This document shows positions 6,406 to 13,675 of a DNA stretch of 14,992 nucleotides, in pieces. Numbering within the stretch: position 1 is the stretch's first letter; every line of letters starts with the position of its first letter. The stretch is from Tepidisphaeraceae bacterium (GTDB taxonomy: Bacteria; Planctomycetota; Phycisphaerae; Tepidisphaerales; Tepidisphaeraceae). The stretch lies in assembly GCA_025450555.1 (NCBI GenBank), contig JANWHF010000244.1:1-14992 (forward strand), written 5' to 3'. Below the pieces are notes generated by a model, which was not told the DNA's origin, did no database searches, and saw only the letters and a list, made by a program, of their open reading frames with translations. Both the position numbers and the translations under genes were made by a program.

Positions 6406-8214
6406 TCAGGTTGCATTGAGGGCTCGCAGCCCCATTGGCAGCCAGCCGCTATTGGCGAGAAGGTCTTGCGCCCTTTTTGCCAGTTCGGATTTTTTGAGAT
6501 CGGCGAGGCGGCGCGCCGCCTCTTCACCGCGCACTTGCCCCACAGCCTCGATAACATCCGACTTGGTAAGACGGGAAAAGAACCCCTCGTCGGCGGACCA
6601 CCATTGCTTCATGTCGAGAGCGAGAATGGCGGCGAGGCGATCGGCGCCTTCCGGTTCGCCCTGCGACGCGCAAAGCGCATTCACGCTCACCGCCACGCAA
6701 TAGGCGAGCAGACCATGCCGTTCGGATTCCTCCAGCGACAGCAGCCAGCTCCAGAGGTTGTCCGCGTCCGGCATGCGTTCCGCCCATTGCGATTGATGGG
6801 CCAGAAGCGCCTGCATCGCCTTGCTTGCCCCCACCGTCTGCGATGCCCGGTCGAGCGCCGTCTCGGTGACGCGGATTTCGAGGCAATCCAGACCCCGCCC
6901 CAAGAACACCCGGCTTGTCAGCGCGTGCAGCAGAAGCAGAAACGCCATACGCGGCTGGTCAGCCAAGCTTGCCCGCATCGCCGCCGTTTTGTGGGCGGAG
7001 AGATCGAGCAACACCGATTCCGGATAACCGGACCGGACAGGCTTGGGCTTGGCCGCGGTTTGCATGGACGTCTCGCCGTCTTGCGGCCGGAGGAGCCCGC
7101 GCGTGACCGAAACTGTGCCGTCGAAGTTCAGAGCAATGACGGCACCCGAACGGGCTCTGTCGGTTTCCGGCCAGACCTCCTTCCTGGCACGTAGTGCATC
7201 GATCTGGCTTTCGAGCCGGTCGAGTTCGGCGCGGACATCCTCATTCTCCTCATCTTCGAGCGCGGAAACGAGCTCGTCATAGCGCTCGGCCAGCTGGTCG
7301 AGGCGCTTCTCGTCTTTTTTGGGCAGGTCCATGTCCGTGGGTGGTACGCGGCCGAAGCGGGAGAGATAAGAATAGTCCTCTTCCGCCAAGGTTTCGACGA
7401 AGGACCAGCCTTGGTCGCGGAGGGCTTGCGCGATTGTCTCGAGCTTTTCGGCGACGAGACGGTCGAGCAATTGGCTGTCGTCGAGATAGCCGTCATGGGC
7501 GGTGTCGAAGAGATCACGGACGACCGTGCCGCCAGTCGCTTCATAGGCTTCGATGCCGACGAACCGCACGCGCCGGTCCGAGGCTTCCACCTGCGTTTTG
7601 GTGAGCTGCCGCCGGATGAATTGCGCCGGCATGTCCGCATAGGGACTTTCGAACCACACCGCGTCCTGGAGTGCGTGATCGTCCGACACGGTGAAGGCCA
7701 TAAGCTGTTCCAGTGTCATGGTCCCTTCGCGATATTGGGCGATCAGCCGGGGCGAGACCTGGGCAAGCTTCAGGCGCTGCTGGACAAACTGCGCCGTGAT
7801 GCCGAAGCGCGATGCGACCTCTTCCGGCGACCGGCCATCCTTCACAAGATCTGCAAAGGCTTCGAACTGGTCGGCGGGATGGGGTGGCACACGTTCGAAG
7901 TTCTCCGTCAGCGAAATCTCCGTGAGCGCATCGCCATCTTCGATCAGAAGACAGGCGACAGGATGATTGCGGTCGAGCGTCCTGGCCTTGGCCAGACGCT
8001 TGAGCGCGGCCAGCCTGCGCCCGCCGGCAACGACTTCATAGGATGTGTCGTCGCCGTTCGCTGGCAAAGGATGGACCACGAGATTTTCCAGAAGCCCGTT
8101 GGCGGCGATGCTGGCCGCAAGCTCCGCGATGCCGGTAAGTTTGTCGGTCTTGCGCATGTTGGCTTTGGACGGTTTGAGCTGGCAAAGCGGTATGGCGATG
8201 AGCGTGTGACTCAT
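6406..8214 (-). CDS. ParB/RepB/Spo0J family partition-type protein, long form
   Basis: This 602-residue protein has a ParB N-terminal domain. Residues 8-50 contain IPLCQLKPSKANMR and an ASIAANGLLENLVV segment. The CTP-binding motif is VVAGGRRLAALK at 61-72, with GGRR where GERR is usual. The second box is SLTENFERVPPHPADQFEAF at 101-120. A helix-turn-helix follows (EEVASRFGITAQFVQQRLKL, 131-150). A charged coiled coil lies at about 302-345, and a large helical C-terminal domain reaches 602. Chromosomal ParB is about 300 residues; this long form is typical of plasmids and integrative elements in alphaproteobacteria. Start 8214 was chosen because GGAG lies eight bases upstream; the frame extends to 8271 but that start runs into a hairpin. 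Predicted role: sequence-specific DNA binding for partition, or transcriptional control of a mobile element. No ParA is present in the window. Confidence 0.9.
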   Translation of the reverse strand: MSHTLIAIPLCQLKPSKANMRKTDKLTGIAELAASIAANGLLENLVVHPLPANGDDTSYEVVAGGRRLAALKRLAKARTLDRNHPVACLLIEDGDALTEISLTENFERVPPHPADQFEAFADLVKDGRSPEEVASRFGITAQFVQQRLKLAQVSPRLIAQYREGTMTLEQLMAFTVSDDHALQDAVWFESPYADMPAQFIRRQLTKTQVEASDRRVRFVGIEAYEATGGTVVRDLFDTAHDGYLDDSQLLDRLVAEKLETIAQALRDQGWSFVETLAEEDYSYLSRFGRVPPTDMDLPKKDEKRLDQLAERYDELVSALEDEENEDVRAELDRLESQIDALRARKEVWPETDRARSGAVIALNFDGTVSVTRGLLRPQDGETSMQTAAKPKPVRSGYPESVLLDLSAHKTAAMRASLADQPRMAFLLLLHALTSRVFLGRGLDCLEIRVTETALDRASQTVGASKAMQALLAHQSQWAERMPDADNLWSWLLSLEESERHGLLAYCVAVSVNALCASQGEPEGADRLAAILALDMKQWWSADEGFFSRLTKSDVIEAVGQVRGEEAARRLADLKKSELAKRAQDLLANSGWLPMGLRALNAT

Positions 8215-8269
8215 TTTTCTGTCTCCGATGGTTGGGATGTTGGAGGCGAAAAGCCGCAAAGCCCGGATC

Positions 8270-8297
8270 ATCCAGGCGAGTGCTTTCTCGCCTGGAT
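8270..8297. promoter_or_regulatory. Perfect 11-bp hairpin in the parB leader
   Basis: ATCCAGGCGAG at 8270-8280 and its exact inverse complement CTCGCCTGGAT at 8287-8297 flank a six-base loop. It lies 56 bases upstream of the chosen parB start, in the 207-base space after the ATPase stop. No T-run follows on either strand, so a simple intrinsic terminator is unlikely. It could be an mRNA leader structure or an operator, possibly bound by the ParB-like protein. It does not resemble the canonical parS palindrome. Confidence 0.5.
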
Positions 8298-8421
8298 CCT
8301 GAAAGGAACAGGAGTCCGCTCATCATGATCGGCGCAAGCGGACGATCGGCCTAGACGGGAAAATATCGCGCCCTGTGATGAATTCACGGCAGACGCAGAG
8401 CCGCCGCGATCAATGACTATC

Positions 8422-9594
8422 TCAAGCGGCGTCCGGAACATCGTCCGGCGCGAGGGTGGTGGCGCTGAAGGGAACGCTTGGCGCGCCGTCGATCATGAGT
8501 TTCAGATAAAGAGAGCGGTTGGGAAGATTGAGAAGATCGAGCGTGCCGAATTTCGGCTGAAACTCGTCGGCGAGAACATAGGCGTCTTCCGGGCCGACGC
8601 GGAAAGACAGAATGGTACCGGCATTGCCCAATACCGCATGGCGGACATCGGGATCGAGCTGGTGGAGATATTGATGGGCGAGGATGAGGCCCACGCCATA
8701 TTTGCGCAGCTCCGCCATCATGCTCGCCAGCATCAAGGTGGTGATGTTGTGAAATTCGTCGAGATAGAGAAAGAACGGCCGGCGCTCTTCGCTGTCGGCG
8801 CGGCTGAAACCGGCCAGACCCATCAGCGACACCATCAGGCTACCCAGCAGCAACGAACTCTCCTGGCCGATGCGCCCCTTGGAGAGATTGACGATCAGGA
8901 TGTGGCCTTCGTCCATGAGGCGGCGGAAGCGCAAATCGATCTGGGGTTCGACCAGGATGCGATGCAGCATGGGATCGGAGAGCAGCGCGCCCATCTTGTT
9001 CTGGATCGGCATCACGGCTTCGGCCCTGAGCCGGGGCGGGTAGTTCTCGAATTCCTCCTGCCAGAAGGTGCGCACCGTCTCGTTGCGCACGCCTTTCGTG
9101 ATCTCTTTGCGGAAATCTTCATCCGCATAAAGCCGCAAGACGTCCGGCAAGGTTGAGCCCTTGCGCTCGAGAAGTGTGTAGAGCGTGTTGCGCAGGACAT
9201 GTTCCATGCGCACACCCCAGGCATCGGGCCAGATCTTCTTGAAGGTCTCGATTAGGCCCGACACCGCCATGGGAATGCGATGCTCGGGCAACCGGTGCAG
9301 GGGATTGAATCCGTACAAGAGCCAGGGATCGGTGGCGTTGAAGCGGATGAGCCGTTCGGGGGCGACCGCGAAGACCCGTTCGGACAGTTCATCGGCCAGA
9401 TCGCCATGCGGATCGATGAGCGCAAAGCCGCGCCCTGCCCGCATGTCCTGCAGCGCCAGGGTCTCGAGCAAGGTCGATTTGCCCGTGCCGGTCTTGCCGA
9501 TGACATAGACATGCGAAAGACGGTCGTCCTGTTTGATGCCGAAGGGCACCCGGCCATCGCGATGATTGGTGCGTGCGAAGTAAGAGACGTCCAT
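8422..9594 (-). CDS. TraG/VirD4-like conjugative-transfer ATPase
   Basis: This 390-residue P-loop ATPase opens with YFARTNHRDGRVPFGIK, a pattern typical of DUF87/TraG-like proteins that lack an N-terminal membrane anchor. Walker A is GKTGTGKST at 33-41. DPHGDL is at 61-66. Walker B is FFLYLDEFHN at 274-283. The motif ILAHQYLHQL at 304-313 matches the sensor region. It lacks transmembrane helices and is shorter than classical coupling proteins such as VirD4 (about 650 residues). It may therefore be a soluble DNA-pumping or DNA-processing motor rather than a full coupling protein. The frame extends to 9714, but those 40 residues are non-conserved in character and would run into the divergent small gene; the ATG at 9594 begins the family-like sequence, although its ribosome binding site is weak. 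It lies 207 bases upstream of the parB-like gene on the same strand, and the two probably form one operon. Confidence 0.88.
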   Translation of the reverse strand: MDVSYFARTNHRDGRVPFGIKQDDRLSHVYVIGKTGTGKSTLLETLALQDMRAGRGFALIDPHGDLADELSERVFAVAPERLIRFNATDPWLLYGFNPLHRLPEHRIPMAVSGLIETFKKIWPDAWGVRMEHVLRNTLYTLLERKGSTLPDVLRLYADEDFRKEITKGVRNETVRTFWQEEFENYPPRLRAEAVMPIQNKMGALLSDPMLHRILVEPQIDLRFRRLMDEGHILIVNLSKGRIGQESSLLLGSLMVSLMGLAGFSRADSEERRPFFLYLDEFHNITTLMLASMMAELRKYGVGLILAHQYLHQLDPDVRHAVLGNAGTILSFRVGPEDAYVLADEFQPKFGTLDLLNLPNRSLYLKLMIDGAPSVPFSATTLAPDDVPDAA

Positions 9595-9703
9595 CGCGCC
9601 ATCATCGCCCACCCGGCGGCAGCCCTCTAGGCGAGACGCTATCACGCGCCGTGAAGCTTCCTCGTCTATCGGATGCGGATGCTTTCGCCGATCATGACGG
9701 CAT

Positions 9704-9889
9704 ATGAAAACCAAGAAATTTCAGGCGTTGTGCGAGGAGATCTTGTTTCCGCATATCGATGGCCAGATCCGTGGCGAATGCCAGAAGCTGGAAGACATGC
9801 TCGCCGTGATGAGCCAAGCGATTGGGCGACTGGAAGTGTTTATCGACGACATGCGAGTGGCAGAGTTCCAGGAAGAAGAAGCGTCGTAG
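9704..9889 (+). CDS. Small helical protein of 61 residues
   Basis: This short frame begins MKTKKFQALCEEILFPHI and continues with a heptad-like helical stretch (LEDMLAVMSQAIGRLEVFID), ending in acidic residues. Codon use is like that of neighbouring genes. It is oriented away from the ATPase gene, 109 bases from its start, and is followed three bases later by another tiny gene. There is no membrane segment; it carries single Cys residues at positions 10 and 26. No strong ribosome binding site is visible. I do not recognise the family. A DNA-binding or toxin-antitoxin-like regulator is possible but not shown. Confidence 0.55.
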   Translation: MKTKKFQALCEEILFPHIDGQIRGECQKLEDMLAVMSQAIGRLEVFIDDMRVAEFQEEEAS

Positions 9890-9892
9890 CTC

Positions 9893-10042
9893 ATGGTCGT
9901 TCATGAAAAGACCATCCAAGAATTCCAACTGCTTTATGAGCGCGTGTACGGAAATCCAATCCCTGGCGGCGAGGCGCGGGAAATGGTGCGACGGCTGCTT
10001 CTATTATTTGATCTTCTGATCCAGTCGCCCCCGACGGTCTAA
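9893..10042 (+). CDS. Small protein of 49 residues, mobile-element type
   Basis: ATG 9893 to TAA 10040-10042 encodes a 49-residue protein. Its core is EKTIQEFQLLYERVYG, then NPIPGGEAREM, then VRRLLLLFDLLIQ. The pattern (E-F-x-x-L-Y, a short loop, E-A-x-E-M, then a leucine-rich helix) resembles small uncharacterised proteins that I recall from plasmids and integrative elements. The predicted structure is two helices. The three-base gap to the preceding gene indicates co-translation. The assignment to a family rests on memory of the pattern only. Confidence 0.6.
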   Translation: MVVHEKTIQEFQLLYERVYGNPIPGGEAREMVRRLLLLFDLLIQSPPTV

Positions 10043-10097
10043 AAGGGTTCGCGCCTGCACGTGTCCCATCAATAGCGATGATGCTTCGCAACGCGCG

Positions 10098-10856
10098 TCA
10101 TCCTCCGTGCGCTGGGGACTGAACAGTGCAGGAAGCAAGAAGCAAGCCCGCATTGCCCTCGGCGGCTATTCCGGCGAGTTGTGGTTGATAGCAGTTAAAT
10201 TTTGCGGAAATTGCGTCCGCAACAGCCGCAAGCGCCTGCTTGATCAATGTGTCCTCACTGGGAGGCGATACCGGCGGGCCATCGCCATATCGCGGGTCAA
10301 CTTCAATTGGAATTGCCCGTTTGAAATATTCATGGCGCGACGCACTCGCTAGTCGAAATACCTCCCAGTGTGGGTCTCGCTCCGAAGACCGATCGGCGGC
10401 AGAGTCCTGTTCGATCACCAAAAGAAAATGTCCCGGCGCAAAATAGCCATTCGGCATCAGCGTGAGCCAATGATCGCTTTCCAGTGGGCCAAGCGGAACG
10501 GTATCGCCGCGAAACTTCAGATGCTTGAACACGAGTGAAAGAAAGACATCGCATCCGTCCATATTCGTCAGCCAAGACTGCGGATCGGACTGGCTGTTAT
10601 TGATTCGAAACAGTCGAACCTCAAACTCCGCCGTCAAAAAATCGCCGCTGGCAGTTGGGGGCAACATCGTCTTGCGCTTAAGAAAAAGATCTTGGCCCAG
10701 CTGATAAGGAAGTTGATTGGTATAAGGAATGCTTACAACCGAGCTTCCGCTCATCACACGCAATTGCGGTTTGTTGTATCCGTCGGACAACGCAGGCGTT
10801 GCCATCGAAGCTGCGGCGAAGACAACTGGCAGCGCCCATCGCAGAGAGGTTTTCAT
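10098..10856 (-). CDS. Secreted protein of unknown function
   Basis: This 252-residue protein has a clear Sec signal peptide: MKTSLRWALP, a hydrophobic core to about residue 20, then likely cleavage after PALS at 24. The mature part looks beta-rich (LTAEFEVRLFRINNSQ, DVFLSLVFKHLKFRG, HFLLVIEQ). A helix near the C-terminus is LIKQALAAVADAISAKF. Cysteines at 102, 222 and 243 may allow one disulfide. A ribosome binding site AGGGGA lies ten bases before the ATG at 10856. It starts 36 bases after the stop of the upstream membrane-protein gene on the same strand, so the two are probably one operon and their products may interact in the periplasm. I do not recognise a family. Confidence 0.75.
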   Translation of the reverse strand: MKTSLRWALPVVFAAASMATPALSDGYNKPQLRVMSGSSVVSIPYTNQLPYQLGQDLFLKRKTMLPPTASGDFLTAEFEVRLFRINNSQSDPQSWLTNMDGCDVFLSLVFKHLKFRGDTVPLGPLESDHWLTLMPNGYFAPGHFLLVIEQDSAADRSSERDPHWEVFRLASASRHEYFKRAIPIEVDPRYGDGPPVSPPSEDTLIKQALAAVADAISAKFNCYQPQLAGIAAEGNAGLLLASCTVQSPAHGG

Positions 10857-10892
10857 CGCTCGTTTATCCCCTGTTTTGGCCTTCGAAGTGGA

Positions 10893-12137
10893 TCATATCG
10901 GCGGACAGCTATGCTGCGTTGCCAACCACGTGATCAAATCGCCTTTGTAGATTTCGTCGAATGAGAGCAACTGAGCATTGGGAATGAACGAAAAGGAGAC
11001 GCGCTGTTCTATCGACGACTCGCCGCTCAGCGTGGGAGAACAGTTCAAAGTCCGCATTGTGAGGATCGATATTCCATTGGATTCCCTGCGCACGATGACG
11101 CTGGGCATCCGGTTTCCGTCGGAAACGATATCGGGACTATCCTTCTGATAGTTGGTATTCAAAGTCTCCGTAATCCGAGCATCACCGAAATCGAACAACG
11201 GGCTGATTCCAACTTTTCCGTAAGAATAGGGGGCCGTCAGACCATAGAAAATTATGAGCAGGCAGAGAGCGGTAGTTCGGGGGCTGTCGGAAGATCGTCG
11301 CAGAATTGCGATGGCTCCTCCGATGGTGATGATCTCAAGCAGGAGGTTGCACAGAAATTCATCTTCCAGAGCTGCTTTGTTGTCGGCTATGGTGGCACGG
11401 CATGCGCTGCTACCTGCGAAGACTGCCGGCAGCTGCTTTGCAGCCTTCGGTGTGACGCGACTGCAAACTATTTCTCCTGCGATCTCTCTCGCCTCATTCC
11501 AGACCCTTGCTTCTGCACCCTTGGAGGCCTGTGCTGCCGCGCAGTTTCCGATACTGTGATTCTGCGGGACGTCCTTGCGACCCGTGCCGCCCGCGCCGTG
11601 TTTATCTGTACTTCCGGGATCTGGCGGTTGAGCGACAAGAGCCCAGCAAGAATCATCGCCGCTCGAAACCAGATTTTCGATTTTGAGTAACGGCGCGTCC
11701 ATAAGAACAAATTTCAGGACGACGGCCGACGCAATCAAACATGTGGCGATAAGCGCAATCCGGTGACGTTCTATGTATTTAGGCAAACGTGAGCTCGAAA
11801 GCGCCACTAGCGATGCGATAACAGCAGCTGCTGTATAAAGTACGAGAAAAGGCCGGTGCAGAAAGAAGTGCTGCGGCCAAGTTTCTGGCCAGGTCAGCAG
11901 TCGTACAACCGACTCGCGAAGAAAATCTGCTGCACTATTTAAATATGCCCTGCTCTCCCAGCCATTGGAATCCACTCCCAGCAGGCTCGCTTGGGCCGAC
12001 TGCACAACATATCCAATCACGCCAAACAGAACCGCAGTAGAAGGGATTAGCCATTTGGCCAAAAGGGCCGACACCGCCGAGTTCTCGGTCGATACAGCAG
12101 CCTCTTTTCTTGCACCCTCGCCTTGCTTGCCGCCCAT
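10893..12137 (-). CDS. Multi-pass membrane protein, unknown
   Basis: This 414-residue protein has predicted membrane helices at about 28-48, 96-115, 126-146, 261-279 and 288-306. Between helices three and four is a soluble loop of about 110 residues with cysteines at 164, 199, 225 and 246. After helix five comes a C-terminal soluble domain of about 105 residues (from KVGISPLFDFGDARI), predicted mixed alpha/beta. If the cysteine-bearing loop is outside, it may hold disulfides. The ATG at 12137 has no clear ribosome binding site, so the start could lie a little downstream. Its 3' end is 36 bases from the secreted-protein gene. I recognise no family. Confidence 0.75.
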   Translation of the reverse strand: MGGKQGEGARKEAAVSTENSAVSALLAKWLIPSTAVLFGVIGYVVQSAQASLLGVDSNGWESRAYLNSAADFLRESVVRLLTWPETWPQHFFLHRPFLVLYTAAAVIASLVALSSSRLPKYIERHRIALIATCLIASAVVLKFVLMDAPLLKIENLVSSGDDSCWALVAQPPDPGSTDKHGAGGTGRKDVPQNHSIGNCAAAQASKGAEARVWNEAREIAGEIVCSRVTPKAAKQLPAVFAGSSACRATIADNKAALEDEFLCNLLLEIITIGGAIAILRRSSDSPRTTALCLLIIFYGLTAPYSYGKVGISPLFDFGDARITETLNTNYQKDSPDIVSDGNRMPSVIVRRESNGISILTMRTLNCSPTLSGESSIEQRVSFSFIPNAQLLSFDEIYKGDLITWLATQHSCPPI

Positions 12138-12169
12138 AAAAGACCGTCAATCAAGTATCCCCCGTTGGA

Positions 12170-12199
12170 ATACTATCCCGCCTTAAAGAGAAAGGGCAA
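12170..12199 (-). promoter_or_regulatory. Candidate promoter for the membrane/secreted pair
   Basis: On the minus strand, TTGCCC (12199-12194) and GATAGT (12177-12172) are separated by 16 bases, about 35 bases upstream of the ATG at 12137. The overlapping TAGTAT offers an alternative -10 with an 18-base spacer. A TA-rich run (TATATATA) lies just upstream. The rest of 12200-12297 shows no gene. Confidence 0.25.
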
Positions 12200-12297
12200 T
12201 ATATATACTACAAGCGTTTCGCCCGCCGAACACTTCTATGAACTTCGCCGACATTGTCCTTCCGCAAATAGACTTGACGGCGCTGGCATTTCTCACG

Positions 12298-12349
12298 GGC
12301 TTTCTCGCCCTTATGCCGCGGGCTTTTAAATGTCGCCCATGTCTGAGGC
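12298..12349. repeat. 52-bp imperfect direct repeat, left copy
   Basis: This copy shares 47 of 52 positions with 13624-13675 in the same orientation. The longest shared block is AATGTCGCCCATGTCTG. Sequence outside the 52 bases is unrelated on both sides. It lies 50 bases beyond the stop of the small secreted-protein gene. Read in the recombinase frame (minus strand) it would encode ASDMGDI followed by a stop, so it is not itself part of an open gene. Confidence 0.85.
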
Positions 12350-12399
12350 TGGCCGCACGAACGCGCACGCCCAAGAGCACATTCAGAAGCCGGGGGCTA

Positions 12400-12693
12400 T
12401 CAGTGCCCGCAGTTGGGCTTGTTGGGATAAGGACAGGTTTTGACCTGCGGTGCCTGCGGAAGCTTCGGCGCTCCGAAACCGGGATACGCATTAACAGGGC
12501 CTGTGGGATTACCAACCTGCCGCGCTTGAGGGAGCAGATTTGGATTAGGCGGTAGCGTGCTTGGTGTGGTTTGCGATGTGTTCATCGCGGGCGGTGGCAA
12601 TGCCGGCGCTGCTCTCTGAGAGATGCTATTTTGCGCAGAGGCAGAGTATCCGAAGGCAATCAGCGGTATCACCGCGATCCAAAGATAGCGCAT
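12400..12693 (-). CDS. Small secreted Pro/Asn-rich protein
   Basis: This 97-residue protein has a signal peptide MRYLWIAVIPLIAFGYSASA, cleaved after ASA at 18-20. The mature part is low-complexity, rich in Pro, Asn, Gln and Ala, with the tail TCPYPNKPNCGH, whose two cysteines might pair. Start 12693 is preferred over ATG 12705 because GGAGGGG lies six bases upstream of it and includes that earlier ATG's own codons. It is divergent from the seven-helix membrane-protein gene across a 119-base AT-rich space and lies inside the repeat-bounded segment. No family recognised. It is probably exported and unstructured, perhaps a surface or periplasmic linker protein. Confidence 0.7.
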   Translation of the reverse strand: MRYLWIAVIPLIAFGYSASAQNSISQRAAPALPPPAMNTSQTTPSTLPPNPNLLPQARQVGNPTGPVNAYPGFGAPKLPQAPQVKTCPYPNKPNCGH

Positions 12694-12812
12694 TTTCCCC
12701 TCCATTCTTTACTTAAGATGAGCAATGAATATCAAACAAACTTGCCATGTGCAAAGTTATTTACTTTCGTTCCGTTATTGCAATGCAGTAAATGTGCTAA
12801 ACTGATGAAGTC

Positions 12813-13490
12813 ATGAAGCTTTCCTTCTGGAAGTCTGCGCTCGTGGGGACAGTGGCGTGGATATTTTTCAGTATTCTCCTCACGTACGGTTACCCCCTTT
12901 CGTATCTCGCAACTGCGCTAGCGATCCGTACCTCTTTTGGCATCGGGGTTTGTGTCGTCGTACTTTCCATCTGCGCAACGGTCCTCGGATTCTTCATAGG
13001 AAACATTCTCATCGAGGCTTTTCCCCTTGGCGAAGGAAAACCGCGATCAGGCGTATCGGTTTCGATCACGCTATTCATCATCCTGCAGATCATTGCGTTC
13101 ATCCCGCAGTTGAACGCTCCCGGAACGCCGATCTACACAATCATCGAACTTGCGACGAGCGTGGGGGCTTCAAGCGTCGTTATTTGGCTGCTTCGGAACA
13201 GACCGTGGTTCTCGACCCCGACCCGCAGAGCGATTACTTGTACCCTCACGTTAATATCTGCCCTGGCTCTGACGTTTGTGACGCTGTCGTTTGCGAGCGA
13301 GAGCGGCGCGCTTTATCCGTCAGTGGCGAGCTATGTTCTGTATCATTCGGCTTATTTCATTCTTCCGCTCACCCTCCTTGCGACCGTCATCGCATATCGG
13401 ACAAAATCAGTTCGATGGGCCGCGCTCGGGTTTATCATCGCTGGCGCGCCGCTTTGTCTCTTCTACCTTATCGGCTTGCTCAACAGTTGA
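12813..13490 (+). CDS. Seven-helix integral membrane protein
   Basis: This 225-residue, very hydrophobic protein has probable membrane segments at about 7-25, 41-64, 82-98, 108-127, 140-159, 170-194 and 201-222. Short loops include EAFPLGEGKPRSG and RNRPWFSTPTRRA, which are positively charged and likely cytoplasmic. I see no substrate motif and cannot assign a transporter or enzyme family. The ribosome binding site is weak. The upstream 107 bases are AT-rich, but no well-spaced promoter is evident. It is the only plus-strand gene between the two 52-bp repeats and points toward the recombinase 3' end. Confidence 0.8.
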   Translation: MKLSFWKSALVGTVAWIFFSILLTYGYPLSYLATALAIRTSFGIGVCVVVLSICATVLGFFIGNILIEAFPLGEGKPRSGVSVSITLFIILQIIAFIPQLNAPGTPIYTIIELATSVGASSVVIWLLRNRPWFSTPTRRAITCTLTLISALALTFVTLSFASESGALYPSVASYVLYHSAYFILPLTLLATVIAYRTKSVRWAALGFIIAGAPLCLFYLIGLLNS

Positions 13491-13623
13491 GGGCGATACT
13501 TCGGCGACTGCAACCTCATCTCTTTTATTATGGAGACTTCGAGTTCCTTGCAAAACGCTTCCTTGCGAGGGATCAGGTCACCTGTGCGTGGGTGGATACG
13601 TAATGGGGAAGCCAAGCCCTGCC

Positions 13624-13675
13624 GGCTTTCTCGCCCCTATGCCATGGGCTTTTGAATGTCGCCCATGTCTGGGGC
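13624..13675. repeat. 52-bp imperfect direct repeat, right copy
   Basis: This copy matches 12298-12349 at 47 of 52 positions. It overlaps the 3' end of the recombinase gene, supplying its last 12 codons (from the A-P-D before MGDIQKPMA) and the stop. Within it, CATGGGC (13643-13649) and GCCCATG (13661-13667) form a perfect 7-bp inverted repeat around an 11-base centre. The left copy keeps only GGGC/GCCC of this symmetry. Position beside a recombinase gene and internal symmetry suggest a recombination or attachment site, which is an inference. Confidence 0.85.

Noticed and set aside
6268..7194. Long plus-strand open frame opposite the parB-like gene
   Set aside because: It is antisense to a gene with clear ParB motifs, has no ribosome binding site, and its product is Arg/His-rich without family resemblance. 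High GC makes such frames common.
7411..8328. 305-codon plus-strand frame opposite the parB N-terminus
   Set aside because: It is a shadow of the real gene on the other strand, with no plausible start signal.
8413..9156. Plus-strand frame rich in His, Gln and Glu opposite the ATPase gene
   Set aside because: The opposite strand carries intact Walker A and B motifs; this product is a typical antisense artefact.
9595..9714. N-terminal extension of the ATPase to ATG 9714
   Set aside because: The extra 40 residues do not resemble the family, and the start would overlap the divergent small gene; family-like sequence begins at 9594.
12183..12515. Minus-strand frame of 110 codons spanning the left repeat
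   Set aside because: It overlaps the signal-peptide gene at 12400-12693, is Arg-rich and has no ribosome binding site; the region is better described as spacer plus repeat.
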